A stretch of DNA of 64,000 bases from a virus: positions 1 to 64,000 of the IMG/VR virus record IMGVR_UViG_3300042991_000131; one strand, written 5' to 3'. The stretch's first letter is position 1. Each line of letters opens with the position of its first letter. Positions 53,429 through 62,273 of the stretch are shown in pieces. The notes below the pieces were generated by a model. It was not told where the DNA came from, did not search any database, and worked only from the letters and a program-made list of their open reading frames with translations. A program made the translations under genes and the position numbers.

Positions 53429-54028
53429 ATGACAACGGAAACTATGCCTGCAAATCAAAATCGCGACCCTGGTGAGAAAACTCATCAGGGTAGTTTTGTG
53501 TATATTGAAAAGATTATTGAAGGTTTTCCACATTATGCTATTGCAAACAACGGTAATCTAATAAGTCTAACTAGGTACGTTAAAAATGGCAACGGATTAA
53601 AACTAGTTACAAGAAAAGTATTGGCAGGTAGCGTCGGTAAAGATGGTTACAAAATAGCTACAATAAGTAATGACACTGAATCGGTCACTGTTAGTCATCA
53701 CAAACTAGTTGCGGAATATTTCTTACCCACTAAGCCGACTGATTTGCATGTTCCGAATCATAAAGACGGCATCAAAGTAAATAACCACATTAATAATCTT
53801 GAATGGATGACACGGAAGGAGAATACAGAACATGCTATAGTGGTTTTAGGATGGAAACCAGTTGGTGTTAAAGGGTATGCTAATCCTTTGTGCAAACGTT
53901 CTCCGGAACTAATACTTGAAGTTAAAAGACTAAAGGCATTCGGTATAAAGCAAATAGAAATTGCTAAGACAACTAAATTAAGTCAAACTATTATCTCTAG
54001 GATATTAACCGGAGTATACGATGCCTAA
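53429..54028 (+). CDS. HNH homing endonuclease with NUMOD4-like domain
   Basis: 199 residues from ATG 53429 (AAGGG five bases before). N-terminal NUMOD4-like segment (EKIIEGFPHYAIANNGNLIS), then the HNH core HHKLVAEYF...VPNHKDGIKVNN...NNLEW, then a C-terminal helix-turn-helix (IKQIEIAKTTKLSQTIISRI). Overlaps the DNA polymerase start by eight bases. Confidence 0.8.
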   Translation: MTTETMPANQNRDPGEKTHQGSFVYIEKIIEGFPHYAIANNGNLISLTRYVKNGNGLKLVTRKVLAGSVGKDGYKIATISNDTESVTVSHHKLVAEYFLPTKPTDLHVPNHKDGIKVNNHINNLEWMTRKENTEHAIVVLGWKPVGVKGYANPLCKRSPELILEVKRLKAFGIKQIEIAKTTKLSQTIISRILTGVYDA

Positions 54029-56546
54029 GTTCACTTACATAGATACTGAGACCTGCGGCCTATACGGCCCAATTGTGCTAATCCAATATGCTCACGACGA
54101 TGGCGAGGTACAACTCTATTGCCCGTGGGAAAATCCTGTTATTGATACTTTGAAGCTATTTGAAAGCTTCTTGGAATCTGATTGTCTAGTATTTTTTAAC
54201 GCGACTTTTGACTGGTTTCATATAGTCCAGATGTATACAACGATGTGCTTATTAGACGGTGATAAGGAACCGGACATAGAGGAATATGCGATTGCAGAAG
54301 CTAAGGCACACTCTGGACCGTGTATAAAGCCTAAAAGTGCACTGGATCTGCTACTGCATGCACGAAAAGGGCCATACCAGTCAATGATGGAGCGCGAGGA
54401 CGTAAGAATCAAGAAGATCCCGCGTGTGTTAGCTAGTCCGTTAATTGAAGAACTTAATCATCGTATCAAGTTGAAAGATACATATTTTGCGCGTAGGAAG
54501 GATCGCAAACAGCGGTGGAAAGCACATGATATCACGGATGATCTTGGTGATGTTGTGCCTGATTTCGTTGATCTTGTTCTGGCTTTTGCACCAAGTAGTG
54601 CCTTAAAAGCCCTGGCCCAAGATGCTCTCGGCTATGATCCAGATGAGATTACCGTCTTCAAGGATGTTGAGCTTGATCTAACGCTGCGACCTGTTGAGCA
54701 TGGATTTGCTCCATTTGCTATGAGTGTCGGTAAGCCGGGATTAGGTAACTGGAATAAGGCATGGCCGGCTGTAATCAAAGAGCATCTTACACACTGGCGT
54801 TTTAATAAAATGGCTCGTGAGTATGCTAAGGATGACGTTAAGTATACGCGCCAATTACATTATTTCTTCTCAGCACAGATACTTGGTTATTCGGATGACG
54901 AAGCTAGGACTATCGCTAAGAGCGAGAATCCCACTGAATTAATCATGGGTGGTGATGACGACTCGATCCTAGCCTGCATGGTTGCTGGTGTTAGGTGGCG
55001 CGGCTACGAGATTAATATTGAGAAACTGACAGAGCTACGTAAGAGTGCTGTTAAGACACAGGCCGAGTCAAAGTATAACTTCAATAGCGTGGACGTTACA
55101 CGCAAGTATCTCGGTCAGGTTCTCACGCCGACCGAGTCTTTGGTTATGTCGCGTGATAACAAGATCAGTACAGAGGGTATAATCCTTGAAGAAATTGCTA
55201 AATGGAAGGTTGAGTCCATCTGCGAGGCATGTGGAGGCATTGGATGCAGTACATGCAGCAATGAAGGGACCATTAAAACAGATGAACGTCATCCCGCAGC
55301 CTTGCGGGCGCAAGAGATCCTTGATTATCGTCACGCCGGTAAGGAAATCGAGCTGTATGATAAGTTGCTTCTTGCGGGTCGATTTTTCGCTAGCTTTAAT
55401 GTTATTGGCGCACTCTCGGGTCGAATGTCGGGTGCTGATGCACTTAATCCTCAAGGAATTAAGCGCACTAAAGAAGTACGCTCATGCTTCCCTCTTGCAC
55501 CAGAAGGTTATCAACTCACTGGTGGAGATTTCGCTGGATTCGAAGTCTGCCTCGCGGACGCGGTCTACAACGACCCCGAGCTACGAGCCGACCTACTTAC
55601 CCGTAGACCCTGTAAGAAATGCGCCAAGACTACGAAGAAAGCACCCGGCACTGGTGAAGCGTTCGAGTGGGAAAATAACGGCGAGAAGATAGCCCTAGTC
55701 AAACATGCTAACTGTGGAGACTGTGCCGGCACTGGATTAGAAGATACCAAGATCCACGCGCTATTCGGACAGTTCCTGTTTCCGCCAAATACTTACGATC
55801 AGATTTATGATAGTAAGGGATTACCCGGCGATAAGGATCTATACTCACGCAGTAAGCAGGGTGTGTTCGCGCTGCTGTATGGTGGTGAAGCTTACACACT
55901 TGTTACTAGGACAGGCGTCCAAGAGGCTGTCGCTAATGAAGCCTATCAACGTTGGATCCAACGGTATCTAGTGTGGGGCGAAGCTCGTAAGAAGATTATC
56001 ACCATGTTCTGCTCCATGAAGCAGACTGGCGGGCTAGGTAGCAAGGTCGAGTGGGAAGATCCTGCCGATTACATCGAGTCCATGCTTGGCTTCAAGCGTT
56101 ACTTTACTCTTGAGAACATGATCTGCAAGGCACTGTTCCAATTAGCTGAAGATCCGCCTAAGGAATGGTTCAAGTTCAAGATTAAGGTCGTACGTCGGGA
56201 TCGCGAGCAGACGGTAGCCGGTGCCGTTCGTAGTGCGCTCTTCGGAGCAGCTTTCGCGATCCAAGCTGGTAACATGCGTGCTGCTGCTAATCACGTTATC
56301 CAGTCGTCTGGCGCGCAGATTACCAAGCAGTTGCAGTGCAAGTTGTGGGAGATTCAACCTGCTGGCGTGCATGAATGGCTAGTCATTCCGATGAATATTC
56401 ATGACGAAATCATGAACCCATGCAAGCCGCATGTCGTGCCACTTATCCAGCCGATTATCGACGCGTTCATAACCAATCTGCGTACATACGTGCCTCTAGC
56501 TGGCATTGACTGGTCTAATAACCTAAAGACATGGGCTGATAAATGA
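54021..56546 (+). CDS. family A DNA polymerase with 3'-5' exonuclease and zinc-finger inserts
   Basis: 841 residues. Exonuclease motifs: DTET (8-11), FNATFDWF (59-66), DDVKYT (271-276). Polymerase motifs: GRMSG (467-471), A at 502-509 (GDFAGFEV), B with K612 to Y620 (KQGVFALLYGG) and C with HDE at 794-796. Two cysteine clusters are inserted: C401/C404/C409/C412 before the polymerase core, and C531/C534 with C565/C568 inside it, both DnaJ-like (CxxC.G.G). Probably the replicative polymerase. Confidence 0.9.
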   Translation: MPKFTYIDTETCGLYGPIVLIQYAHDDGEVQLYCPWENPVIDTLKLFESFLESDCLVFFNATFDWFHIVQMYTTMCLLDGDKEPDIEEYAIAEAKAHSGPCIKPKSALDLLLHARKGPYQSMMEREDVRIKKIPRVLASPLIEELNHRIKLKDTYFARRKDRKQRWKAHDITDDLGDVVPDFVDLVLAFAPSSALKALAQDALGYDPDEITVFKDVELDLTLRPVEHGFAPFAMSVGKPGLGNWNKAWPAVIKEHLTHWRFNKMAREYAKDDVKYTRQLHYFFSAQILGYSDDEARTIAKSENPTELIMGGDDDSILACMVAGVRWRGYEINIEKLTELRKSAVKTQAESKYNFNSVDVTRKYLGQVLTPTESLVMSRDNKISTEGIILEEIAKWKVESICEACGGIGCSTCSNEGTIKTDERHPAALRAQEILDYRHAGKEIELYDKLLLAGRFFASFNVIGALSGRMSGADALNPQGIKRTKEVRSCFPLAPEGYQLTGGDFAGFEVCLADAVYNDPELRADLLTRRPCKKCAKTTKKAPGTGEAFEWENNGEKIALVKHANCGDCAGTGLEDTKIHALFGQFLFPPNTYDQIYDSKGLPGDKDLYSRSKQGVFALLYGGEAYTLVTRTGVQEAVANEAYQRWIQRYLVWGEARKKIITMFCSMKQTGGLGSKVEWEDPADYIESMLGFKRYFTLENMICKALFQLAEDPPKEWFKFKIKVVRRDREQTVAGAVRSALFGAAFAIQAGNMRAAANHVIQSSGAQITKQLQCKLWEIQPAGVHEWLVIPMNIHDEIMNPCKPHVVPLIQPIIDAFITNLRTYVPLAGIDWSNNLKTWADK

Positions 56547-56818
56547 TTATCACTAGACAGAAACTAGACCCAAAGAGCCTGATCCTTACAGGGCCAGACT
56601 TGCATACTGTTTCGATGGAGTGCTATCACTGTCACGGTGTCACTAAGGTGCATGACGTACAGATTATCGATGCAGTAGCAGACATGTATAGGCAGATGTA
56701 CGAGGATCTAAAAGGTAGAATGAATGAGGCAATCAGAAACAGTCACATGATACACGGCGATGATCCTATGCGGCAGGATTTCGTAGCCGCCCTAATCAAG
56801 ATACGGGAGTCCTTGTGA
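56543..56818 (+). CDS. 91-residue protein with CxxC motif
   Basis: ATGA-coupled to the polymerase. Contains CYHCHG near residue 27 and a helical C-terminus. Unknown; possibly a replication accessory. Confidence 0.55.
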   Translation: MIITRQKLDPKSLILTGPDLHTVSMECYHCHGVTKVHDVQIIDAVADMYRQMYEDLKGRMNEAIRNSHMIHGDDPMRQDFVAALIKIRESL

Positions 56819-57021
56819 AACTAATCGACCTACCGCCTAATCAGCACAAGTCCAAGTCTCTTGATAAGGGCATTGATGTTTTCGCTCCTAAGTATCGGCA
56901 AGGCAGCAAACGCTACCAGTTGCAAGGATTAAAACGTTGGGAGAAGGCTCATCCAGATGCAGTAAGCGAAGGTGAGTTTGAGCCAGAAGATTCAGGACTC
57001 TCATTTCAGGATACTTTCTGA
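56815..57021 (+). CDS. 68-residue hypothetical protein
   Basis: GTGA overlap with the preceding gene and a one-base overlap with the next. Basic N-terminus, acidic C-terminus, no motif recognised. Confidence 0.5.
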   Translation: MKLIDLPPNQHKSKSLDKGIDVFAPKYRQGSKRYQLQGLKRWEKAHPDAVSEGEFEPEDSGLSFQDTF

Positions 57022-57233
57022 TGAGCTTTGAACCTACAGAAGATTTCCTAGTTCTGACAAATCTACAGATGATACGCCAGCACAGAGCTTGGTTAGATTG
57101 CGAGTTCACATTGTATCAGAAGTTATGTCATAATCGTGAAGTTGTTCTTGAACTACAGTTAAAGCTGATTAAAGCCTCATACAAAAAGGAACAACGTGAC
57201 GCCGCTCGCCGCACTAACTCAAAAACTATCTGA
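57021..57233 (+). CDS. 70-residue hypothetical protein
   Basis: Tight spacing with both neighbours, overlapping the next gene by 38 bases. Predicted helical, no recognised motif. Confidence 0.45.
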   Translation: MSFEPTEDFLVLTNLQMIRQHRAWLDCEFTLYQKLCHNREVVLELQLKLIKASYKKEQRDAARRTNSKTI

Positions 57234-57492
57234 CGTAAGACACATGATACATGTGGTTAGTGGGTGTAATTTCTGTAAGGTGTACGAGCGGTGCAAAGAT
57301 AAAGACTATATTGATACGGTGATTAAGGCTGGCGACAGAGTGGCATTGGACAGCTGGATGAAAGCAAATCAGAACCTCGATGATCTGTCTATACGCGAGT
57401 TGCGTGTGATGGCATCGAACAAACAGATTCCATGCTACTCCCGCATGGATAAATCTACCTTAGTAAAGGCCCTCAATGTCAAGCACCCTTAA
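57196..57492 (+). CDS. protein with C-terminal Rho-N/SAP-like helix pair
   Basis: 98 residues from a GTG with AAGGA five bases upstream. N-terminal cysteines (CNFCKVYERC), and a C-terminal LSIRELRVMASNKQI ... MDKSTLVKAL pattern typical of Rho-N/SAP nucleic-acid-binding helices. Probably a small DNA- or RNA-binding factor. Confidence 0.55.
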   Translation: MTPLAALTQKLSDVRHMIHVVSGCNFCKVYERCKDKDYIDTVIKAGDRVALDSWMKANQNLDDLSIRELRVMASNKQIPCYSRMDKSTLVKALNVKHP

Positions 57493-57892
57493 GCAAATAG
57501 TTTCAATGTTGGAAGATATGCGTCCAACACTGGAACGCGTCAAATTAGGAGATAAGTTTGTAATCTTTGCCAACTGTGATAAATTGCCAGGTTATTGTCT
57601 AGAAGATGCGATGAAGTGGTTGCATGAAGTCTACACGACGACGTTCAAAGAGTGTCAACGTATCAGGCGCATGCAATCCGAGGAAATGTGGAAGCGTTAC
57701 GAGGCCTGGGGCGATGAGTTCGCCGACCACCGTGAAGTGAAGCTGTATGCGGAACGGCTGGTTATGTTCAAGCAATCTTGCCGTAACCGTCCATTAATCT
57801 TCAAGCATAATAGCTGTGAAATGGCTATTACCGAGAATCAGAAGGCCAAACCAAAGAATAAGGCTAAGAAGCCTAAGAAGGACGACGCATGA
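57476..57892 (+). CDS. 138-residue hypothetical protein with basic tail
   Basis: ATG 57476 overlaps the preceding gene, with AAAGG upstream. Helical; the last ~20 residues are Lys/Ala/Pro-rich, suggesting nucleic acid binding. No family recognised. Confidence 0.55.
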   Translation: MSSTLKQIVSMLEDMRPTLERVKLGDKFVIFANCDKLPGYCLEDAMKWLHEVYTTTFKECQRIRRMQSEEMWKRYEAWGDEFADHREVKLYAERLVMFKQSCRNRPLIFKHNSCEMAITENQKAKPKNKAKKPKKDDA

Positions 57893-58116
57893 AAATCAAG
57901 CTCCCCCGTAAGATTCTCGCCTCTAAGCTCTTGAAGCTTAAGATGGCTTGCATGACAGATCACGCCAATCTCATGTATCCTCATATGGATGCAGCCTACA
58001 TGCGCCAACGTGCTAAGGAAGAGATTATCAGCAATGGTGATTTAGCCATGGCTCAGCGTCTCTTAATCATGGCTGATGTGAAGGATGAACATGAATCCAA
58101 AAATAGCAAGAAGTAA
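57889..58116 (+). CDS. 75-residue basic protein
   Basis: ATGA-coupled. Positively charged N-terminus (KIKLPRKILASKLLKLK), then helical. The end overlaps the next gene. Function unknown. Confidence 0.5.
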   Translation: MKIKLPRKILASKLLKLKMACMTDHANLMYPHMDAAYMRQRAKEEIISNGDLAMAQRLLIMADVKDEHESKNSKK

Positions 58117-58441
58117 GCGTGGTCCGGAACATATCATACAGGACGACATTATCTGTATGCTTAAAAATTATAACTGGTTCGTAAAAACATTAAGTAGCTC
58201 ACAGTTCCAGTCCGGCATGCCAGATTTATTTGCCTGCCATACACGTTATGGCATACGATTAATCGAAGTTAAATTACCGGGAATGGTAGGCAGCAAGTTC
58301 ACGTCTGCGCAGCTTGAGGACTTCCCGAAGCTAACTGCAAATGGCGCAGGTGTGTGGATACTCACAGCAGCCACAGAAGAAGAGTATAAGAAGTTATTTG
58401 AGAGATTTAACTGGTGGAAATATTTGGATATAATGAAATGA
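58091..58441 (+). CDS. VRR-NUC-type PD-(D/E)XK nuclease
   Basis: 116 residues from ATG 58091 (AAGG upstream; ATG 58085 also possible). Core GMPDLFACHTRYGIRLIEVK contains the PD...EVK catalytic pattern, with a preceding helix and Gln, as in the VRR-NUC family of Holliday-junction or flap nucleases. Probably processes branched replication intermediates. Confidence 0.8.
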   Translation: MNPKIARSKRGPEHIIQDDIICMLKNYNWFVKTLSSSQFQSGMPDLFACHTRYGIRLIEVKLPGMVGSKFTSAQLEDFPKLTANGAGVWILTAATEEEYKKLFERFNWWKYLDIMK

Positions 58442-58965
58442 TCTGGAAGCAAATTCCCAGCCAGCCGACTATTGAAGCCAGTGAAGATGGTCAGATTAGA
58501 GACTTAGATACAAAAGTAACATTTATTACTTTTCTAGCTGGTGGGCACGACGGAAAAGGTTATAGAGCTTTCTGCTTATCAGGAAGTAGAGTAATGCTAT
58601 TTGTGCATAGATTAGTTTGTGAAGCCTTTCACGGCCCTAGTAGTCTTGACGCAGATCATGTCGATGAAAATAAAATGAATAATGCAGAATCAAATCTACA
58701 GTGGCTTACGCACGGCGCAAATAGCAGCAAAGCAAATAGACTACGTATACGCACAAGCCATGAAAAGATTAATCGAGGAAAAGCTCAGCGAGGCGAGAAT
58801 AATCCTATAGCGAGATTAACTGACGCAGATGTTATTGTTATTAAAAGGCAATTATTATTCGGTATAACGCACGCTGAAATAGCAAAAAGATTCAAAGTCG
58901 CCAAGTCTACAATAGGCAATATCAAACAAGGAAACAGCTGGAAATCTATAGGAGTAATGAAATGA
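58438..58965 (+). CDS. HNH endonuclease with C-terminal helix-turn-helix
   Basis: 175 residues, ATGA-coupled (in-frame ATG 58414 upstream less likely). Opens MIWKQIPS, has the HNH core VHRLVCEAFHG ... DADHVDENKMNN and a C-terminal helix-turn-helix (HAEIAKRFKVAKSTIGNI). A clear relative of the gene at 60170, which opens MLIWKQVPS. Confidence 0.8.
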   Translation: MIWKQIPSQPTIEASEDGQIRDLDTKVTFITFLAGGHDGKGYRAFCLSGSRVMLFVHRLVCEAFHGPSSLDADHVDENKMNNAESNLQWLTHGANSSKANRLRIRTSHEKINRGKAQRGENNPIARLTDADVIVIKRQLLFGITHAEIAKRFKVAKSTIGNIKQGNSWKSIGVMK

Positions 58966-59144
58966 GCTACAGAGAACACAGTGTAGTACCTGCCTTTATA
59001 GCTATGCTAGTTATAGGATTCTTAATAGGTATACCTGTAGCTACCGCTGTTAACGATAACTACTGGAACAAGAAGCTAGTGAAAGAAGGCAAGTATTATT
59101 GGGTCGTAGACGAGAACGGCTACACGAATCTGGTTCCAAAATGA
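58962..59144 (+). CDS. 60-residue single-pass membrane protein
   Basis: One transmembrane helix at about residues 8-30 (VPAFIAMLVIGFLIGIPVAT), then a short soluble tail. ATGA-coupled on both sides. Possible small holin or membrane-signalling peptide; unknown. Confidence 0.55.
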   Translation: MSYREHSVVPAFIAMLVIGFLIGIPVATAVNDNYWNKKLVKEGKYYWVVDENGYTNLVPK

Positions 59145-59311
59145 AGATTAAGTACGGAAACTATACGTACAAGATTAGCACGTATAAAGATATTGGTAGT
59201 GGTCTTGCAGAAGTTACTTTTGTCCGCAAACTAGCCAAGCGCACGATCATGGAGAAAACGATTGTGCGCGAGGCAGAAATAATGTTAGAAAGAAAGGCTA
59301 CGCCGCCATGA
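59141..59311 (+). CDS. 56-residue beta-rich protein
   Basis: ATG 59141 overlaps the previous stop. Basic beta-hairpin-like small protein with no motif recognised. Confidence 0.45.
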   Translation: MKIKYGNYTYKISTYKDIGSGLAEVTFVRKLAKRTIMEKTIVREAEIMLERKATPP

Positions 59312-59775
59312 AACGATTAGGCATATTTGTTGACGTCAGTAATTTGTATTACTGCACTGAGAAGCAGTATCGGAAGAAGATTGATTATGCTAAGTATTTG
59401 GCCTTCTTGAACGATTTCGGAACAGCAAAATTCTCTATTGCCTATGCTGCTGTTATGGGTACACAAGCTGATGGCTTCCTGCATGCTCTAGCCGAGCTAG
59501 GTTTCCAGGTCAAGACCAGGACACCTAAGGAATATTCCATCCCTGGTGGCGGTGTTAAGCATAAGTGTGATTTCGATGTACAAATAGCATTGGATATGGT
59601 GCATATGCAATCACAAATGGATATGTGCATACTTGGTTCTGCTGACGGTGACTTGACACCAGCAGTCAAGTACCTGACGATACCAACGGTAATCTTTGCT
59701 TGCGGTATCAGTAACGAATTAGCCAAGTCGGCTAAGGCGGCCATCGAGATTCCACCTTCAATCCTTATAGGATAA
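59308..59775 (+). CDS. NYN/LabA-like ribonuclease domain protein
   Basis: 155 residues. Starts with a PIN-like core IFVDVSNLYY (D9, N12), later CDFDVQIALDM and LGSADGDLTPAVKYL, matching the acidic residues of the NYN (LabA/DUF88) nuclease family. Such proteins cut RNA or are linked to anti-phage or RNA-processing functions. The phage may use it to cleave host or phage RNA. Confidence 0.75.
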   Translation: MKRLGIFVDVSNLYYCTEKQYRKKIDYAKYLAFLNDFGTAKFSIAYAAVMGTQADGFLHALAELGFQVKTRTPKEYSIPGGGVKHKCDFDVQIALDMVHMQSQMDMCILGSADGDLTPAVKYLTIPTVIFACGISNELAKSAKAAIEIPPSILIG

Positions 59776-59777
59776 TC

Positions 59778-60176
59778 ATGATCATTATAGTCGCTTGCGG
59801 CGCATTAGCTTTAGGCTATATGTTTGGTACGATACATAATTATCCTAACGGAAAGAAGAGCGAAAAGCTTAATGCTGAAATTGTCGACAATATAATGCTC
59901 AAGGAACGCAACAAGGCTATGGCTAAGCGCGATGAGGCATTAGCTGAGAATGCGCGCCTGATAGTAGAGTCCGTGGTTATGGGCAACGAGCTTAAGGCAA
60001 TAGATGGGCCGTCTGGTTTCGGTAACTGTATGGCACTACAAGGATTAACACTAGTAGGTAAAGCTGGTAAATGTGTGCGTACGATACGCGAACTGCATTC
60101 TATCCTGCGTGATTATCCGAAGGGTCAGGATGATGGCACGTGGATTAAGCGTGTTGATGAGGCACTAAAATGCTGA
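59778..60176 (+). CDS. N-terminally anchored coiled-coil protein
   Basis: 132 residues. Hydrophobic N-terminus (about residues 1-19), then a charged coiled coil (about 25-65) and a small domain with two Cys. The layout is like Rz-type spanins, but no second spanin subunit is obvious; the lipoprotein at 29.7 kb is not adjacent. Confidence 0.5.
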   Translation: MIIIVACGALALGYMFGTIHNYPNGKKSEKLNAEIVDNIMLKERNKAMAKRDEALAENARLIVESVVMGNELKAIDGPSGFGNCMALQGLTLVGKAGKCVRTIRELHSILRDYPKGQDDGTWIKRVDEALKC

Positions 60177-60631
60177 TCTGGAAGCAGGTACCAAGCTATC
60201 CGTGGATTCTAGCAAGTAACACTGGCCTAGTTAGAAGTACAAAATCTGGTGTGCAATATAGCCAATGTGCTGACAAAAGAGGCTATCTAAGGATTTGTAC
60301 TTCTATAGATGGTTGCAATAAGTTGATCTTTGTTCACAGATTGGTATGTGAAGCCTTTCATGGCCCAAGTGATTTAACAGTAGAGCATAAAGATAAATGT
60401 ACCTCAAATAACAATGAGACAAATCTATGCTGGTTAAGTCTATTTAAGAACCAAAGTATATCTCACGCTGGTGAAAATAATCCGATGACTAATCTGACTA
60501 ATGCACAGGTCATGGAAATACGTCGTAAGCGATTCTTTGGTATTTCTTACAAGAATCTAATGAAAGAATATGACATAAGCAAAGATGTACTAGGCAACCT
60601 ATTAGCAAAGAGAACATGGAGCACCATCTAA
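60170..60631 (+). CDS. HNH endonuclease, paralogue of the 58.4-kb gene
   Basis: 153 residues. MLIWKQVPS opening, HNH core VHRLVCEAFHGPSDLTVEHKD...NN, then a helix-turn-helix-like end. Same family as the 58.4-kb gene. Lies between the anchored coiled-coil protein and the lysis-like cluster. Confidence 0.8.
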   Translation: MLIWKQVPSYPWILASNTGLVRSTKSGVQYSQCADKRGYLRICTSIDGCNKLIFVHRLVCEAFHGPSDLTVEHKDKCTSNNNETNLCWLSLFKNQSISHAGENNPMTNLTNAQVMEIRRKRFFGISYKNLMKEYDISKDVLGNLLAKRTWSTI

Positions 60632-60840
60632 TGGCTTTAATCTTATATCCGATGATGATGCTAGATGATTCGATCTTGTGGCAGGTACTGAACAGCCAAG
60701 GCCGTGAGCTTTGGAGTCAGATGCTCCAGAAGGGCACTGATCCGATGCCATATGCTAAGACTTGCCTAAGTGGCGAGATAGTAGAATGCAAGGCTGATGA
60801 TCCCCGCGTGCTAGCAGCACAGGAAGCGAGCTTTACGTGA
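60631..60840 (+). CDS. 69-residue hypothetical protein
   Basis: ATG 60631 shares a base with the HNH stop; GTGA overlap with the transglycosylase. Small alpha/beta protein, no motif. Confidence 0.5.
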   Translation: MALILYPMMMLDDSILWQVLNSQGRELWSQMLQKGTDPMPYAKTCLSGEIVECKADDPRVLAAQEASFT

Positions 60841-61523
60841 TTCTGGAGAAGAAAGAAGTCCCAACGATAGTACGCGTCGATAGAGCCTTCCTCGACTTAC
60901 ACGCGCCTAATCGCTATAAGCAGACGTACATTGCACCTGTGAAGAAGAAAAATATGCCTGACAAGTTGCGCGCATTCATGACGCAACCGCGCAGCACTAG
61001 GGAGATTACTGAGCATTTAGGTTGCTCGTATAGCTACGCTAAGTCGATACTGCAAGCTGCTGGTGCCAAGAATACTGTGCGTGGCACACCGCGTGCGCCC
61101 GGTATTTGGGCGTTACTGCTGCTACTGGCAACGGCATTGCATTCGTTAGAAAACGAGGTACCGTGTTGGGTGTTAGCCGGTATCATGGCGCAGGAGACTA
61201 GATCCAGCTACGCTATAGATGGTGACACGATTATTTATGTGGATCGACGTGTTGGTGCGGCAGGTGAACGTGGACCGTATCAGATGCGTCGTATAGCTTG
61301 GCAGCAGATTAAGCAGCCTGGCGAGAGGTTCGAGAATATTGCTACGGATATGCGCTATGCAGAACTGTGTGCAATGCGGTATCTGTTGTGGTTATATAAC
61401 AACTCGGCCAAAGGTTCCTGGCCACATGCGATCCAGTATTACAATGCAGGACCAGGTCGGCTGAACTACAAGTATTATGCTAACGTTGTTAACAAAGCTA
61501 GGAGGGCTGGGTATGTTGATTAA
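60837..61523 (+). CDS. SLT-type lytic transglycosylase with N-terminal helix-turn-helix-like region
   Basis: 228 residues from GTG. Residues about 40-76 look like a winged-helix/helix-turn-helix (STREITEHLGCSYSYAKSI); a hydrophobic stretch follows (about 88-104); then the transglycosylase core with catalytic Glu in AGIMAQETRS (E120), GERGPYQM (143-150) and YYNAGPGR (201-208), as in soluble lytic transglycosylases. Probably the main peptidoglycan-degrading enzyme, membrane-tethered. The fusion is unusual. Confidence 0.75.
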   Translation: MILEKKEVPTIVRVDRAFLDLHAPNRYKQTYIAPVKKKNMPDKLRAFMTQPRSTREITEHLGCSYSYAKSILQAAGAKNTVRGTPRAPGIWALLLLLATALHSLENEVPCWVLAGIMAQETRSSYAIDGDTIIYVDRRVGAAGERGPYQMRRIAWQQIKQPGERFENIATDMRYAELCAMRYLLWLYNNSAKGSWPHAIQYYNAGPGRLNYKYYANVVNKARRAGYVD

Positions 61524-61839
61524 GACAATCCAAATACCTGTATATGGCGGCAAGATTATTCTTGTTAAGGACAGGAAGCAATTCCACAGGTTGGCGCACA
61601 AATACAATAGAGAATGTGAACGCGATGACTACTGTTATGGTCGTTGTCTTGAGTTATCGCGTAAGGGCGTGACACATTATCTAGTTGGTGTATTTAATAA
61701 TGAGGATAGGACACTGGTACATGAGCTAGCCCATGCAACAATGTGGACACTGATCCGTGTCGGTATTAATCCGTCAGACTCAAACGGCGAGACATACTGC
61801 TATCTACTAGCACAACTATACGCGGAGGCTACAAAATGA
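61513..61839 (+). CDS. HExxH zinc metallopeptidase-like protein
   Basis: 108 residues from ATG 61513 with GGAGG seven bases upstream. Contains VHELAHATMW, the HExxH zinc motif, and a downstream Glu-Thr-Tyr that could be the third ligand. Short for a full protease. Overlaps the transglycosylase and is ATGA-coupled to a cysteine peptidase-like gene. Confidence 0.6.
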   Translation: MLIKTIQIPVYGGKIILVKDRKQFHRLAHKYNRECERDDYCYGRCLELSRKGVTHYLVGVFNNEDRTLVHELAHATMWTLIRVGINPSDSNGETYCYLLAQLYAEATK

Positions 61840-62273
61840 ATTGTACATTATGGTGCGCAAGCTATTTGCTTGGTATTGCTCCGTCTAAGTTAATCACAGA
61901 GATAGGACACTCCGGCGAAGAGATTCTTTGGCCGGAGTATACAGACTCGCGCAAGTATCGCGGCTACTCGATAGCAGAAGTGCAAGATTGTTTTTGGATG
62001 CGTCACCAACTCCTGGCGCCTATCTTTCTGTTCCCACGTATAGCGCCAGGCTTCGATGCTAAATCTATCCAGCTATGGTCTCATGAACGGGCAGGAAAAC
62101 GGCTCAACTATATGACAGCCGGCCGCAGGGCTATCGTACTTGGTCAGGTCGGAGACATAGGTCATGCAGTTGTATGGGACCAGGATCACTACGTCGATGT
62201 ACGCGGATTAGCCCCGAAAACAGAGATAGCGGACTTTAGTCCGCAAGAGGTATATATCGTATGCACATGCTAA
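61836..62273 (+). CDS. papain-like cysteine peptidase-like protein
   Basis: 145 residues. An early cysteine in NCTLWCASYLL, a later GHAVVWDQDHYVDVRG with His and Asp, the arrangement of papain/NlpC-type or C39-like peptidases. With the neighbouring transglycosylase and metallopeptidase it suggests a cell-wall or processing module. Activity is inferred. Confidence 0.55.
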   Translation: MNCTLWCASYLLGIAPSKLITEIGHSGEEILWPEYTDSRKYRGYSIAEVQDCFWMRHQLLAPIFLFPRIAPGFDAKSIQLWSHERAGKRLNYMTAGRRAIVLGQVGDIGHAVVWDQDHYVDVRGLAPKTEIADFSPQEVYIVCTC

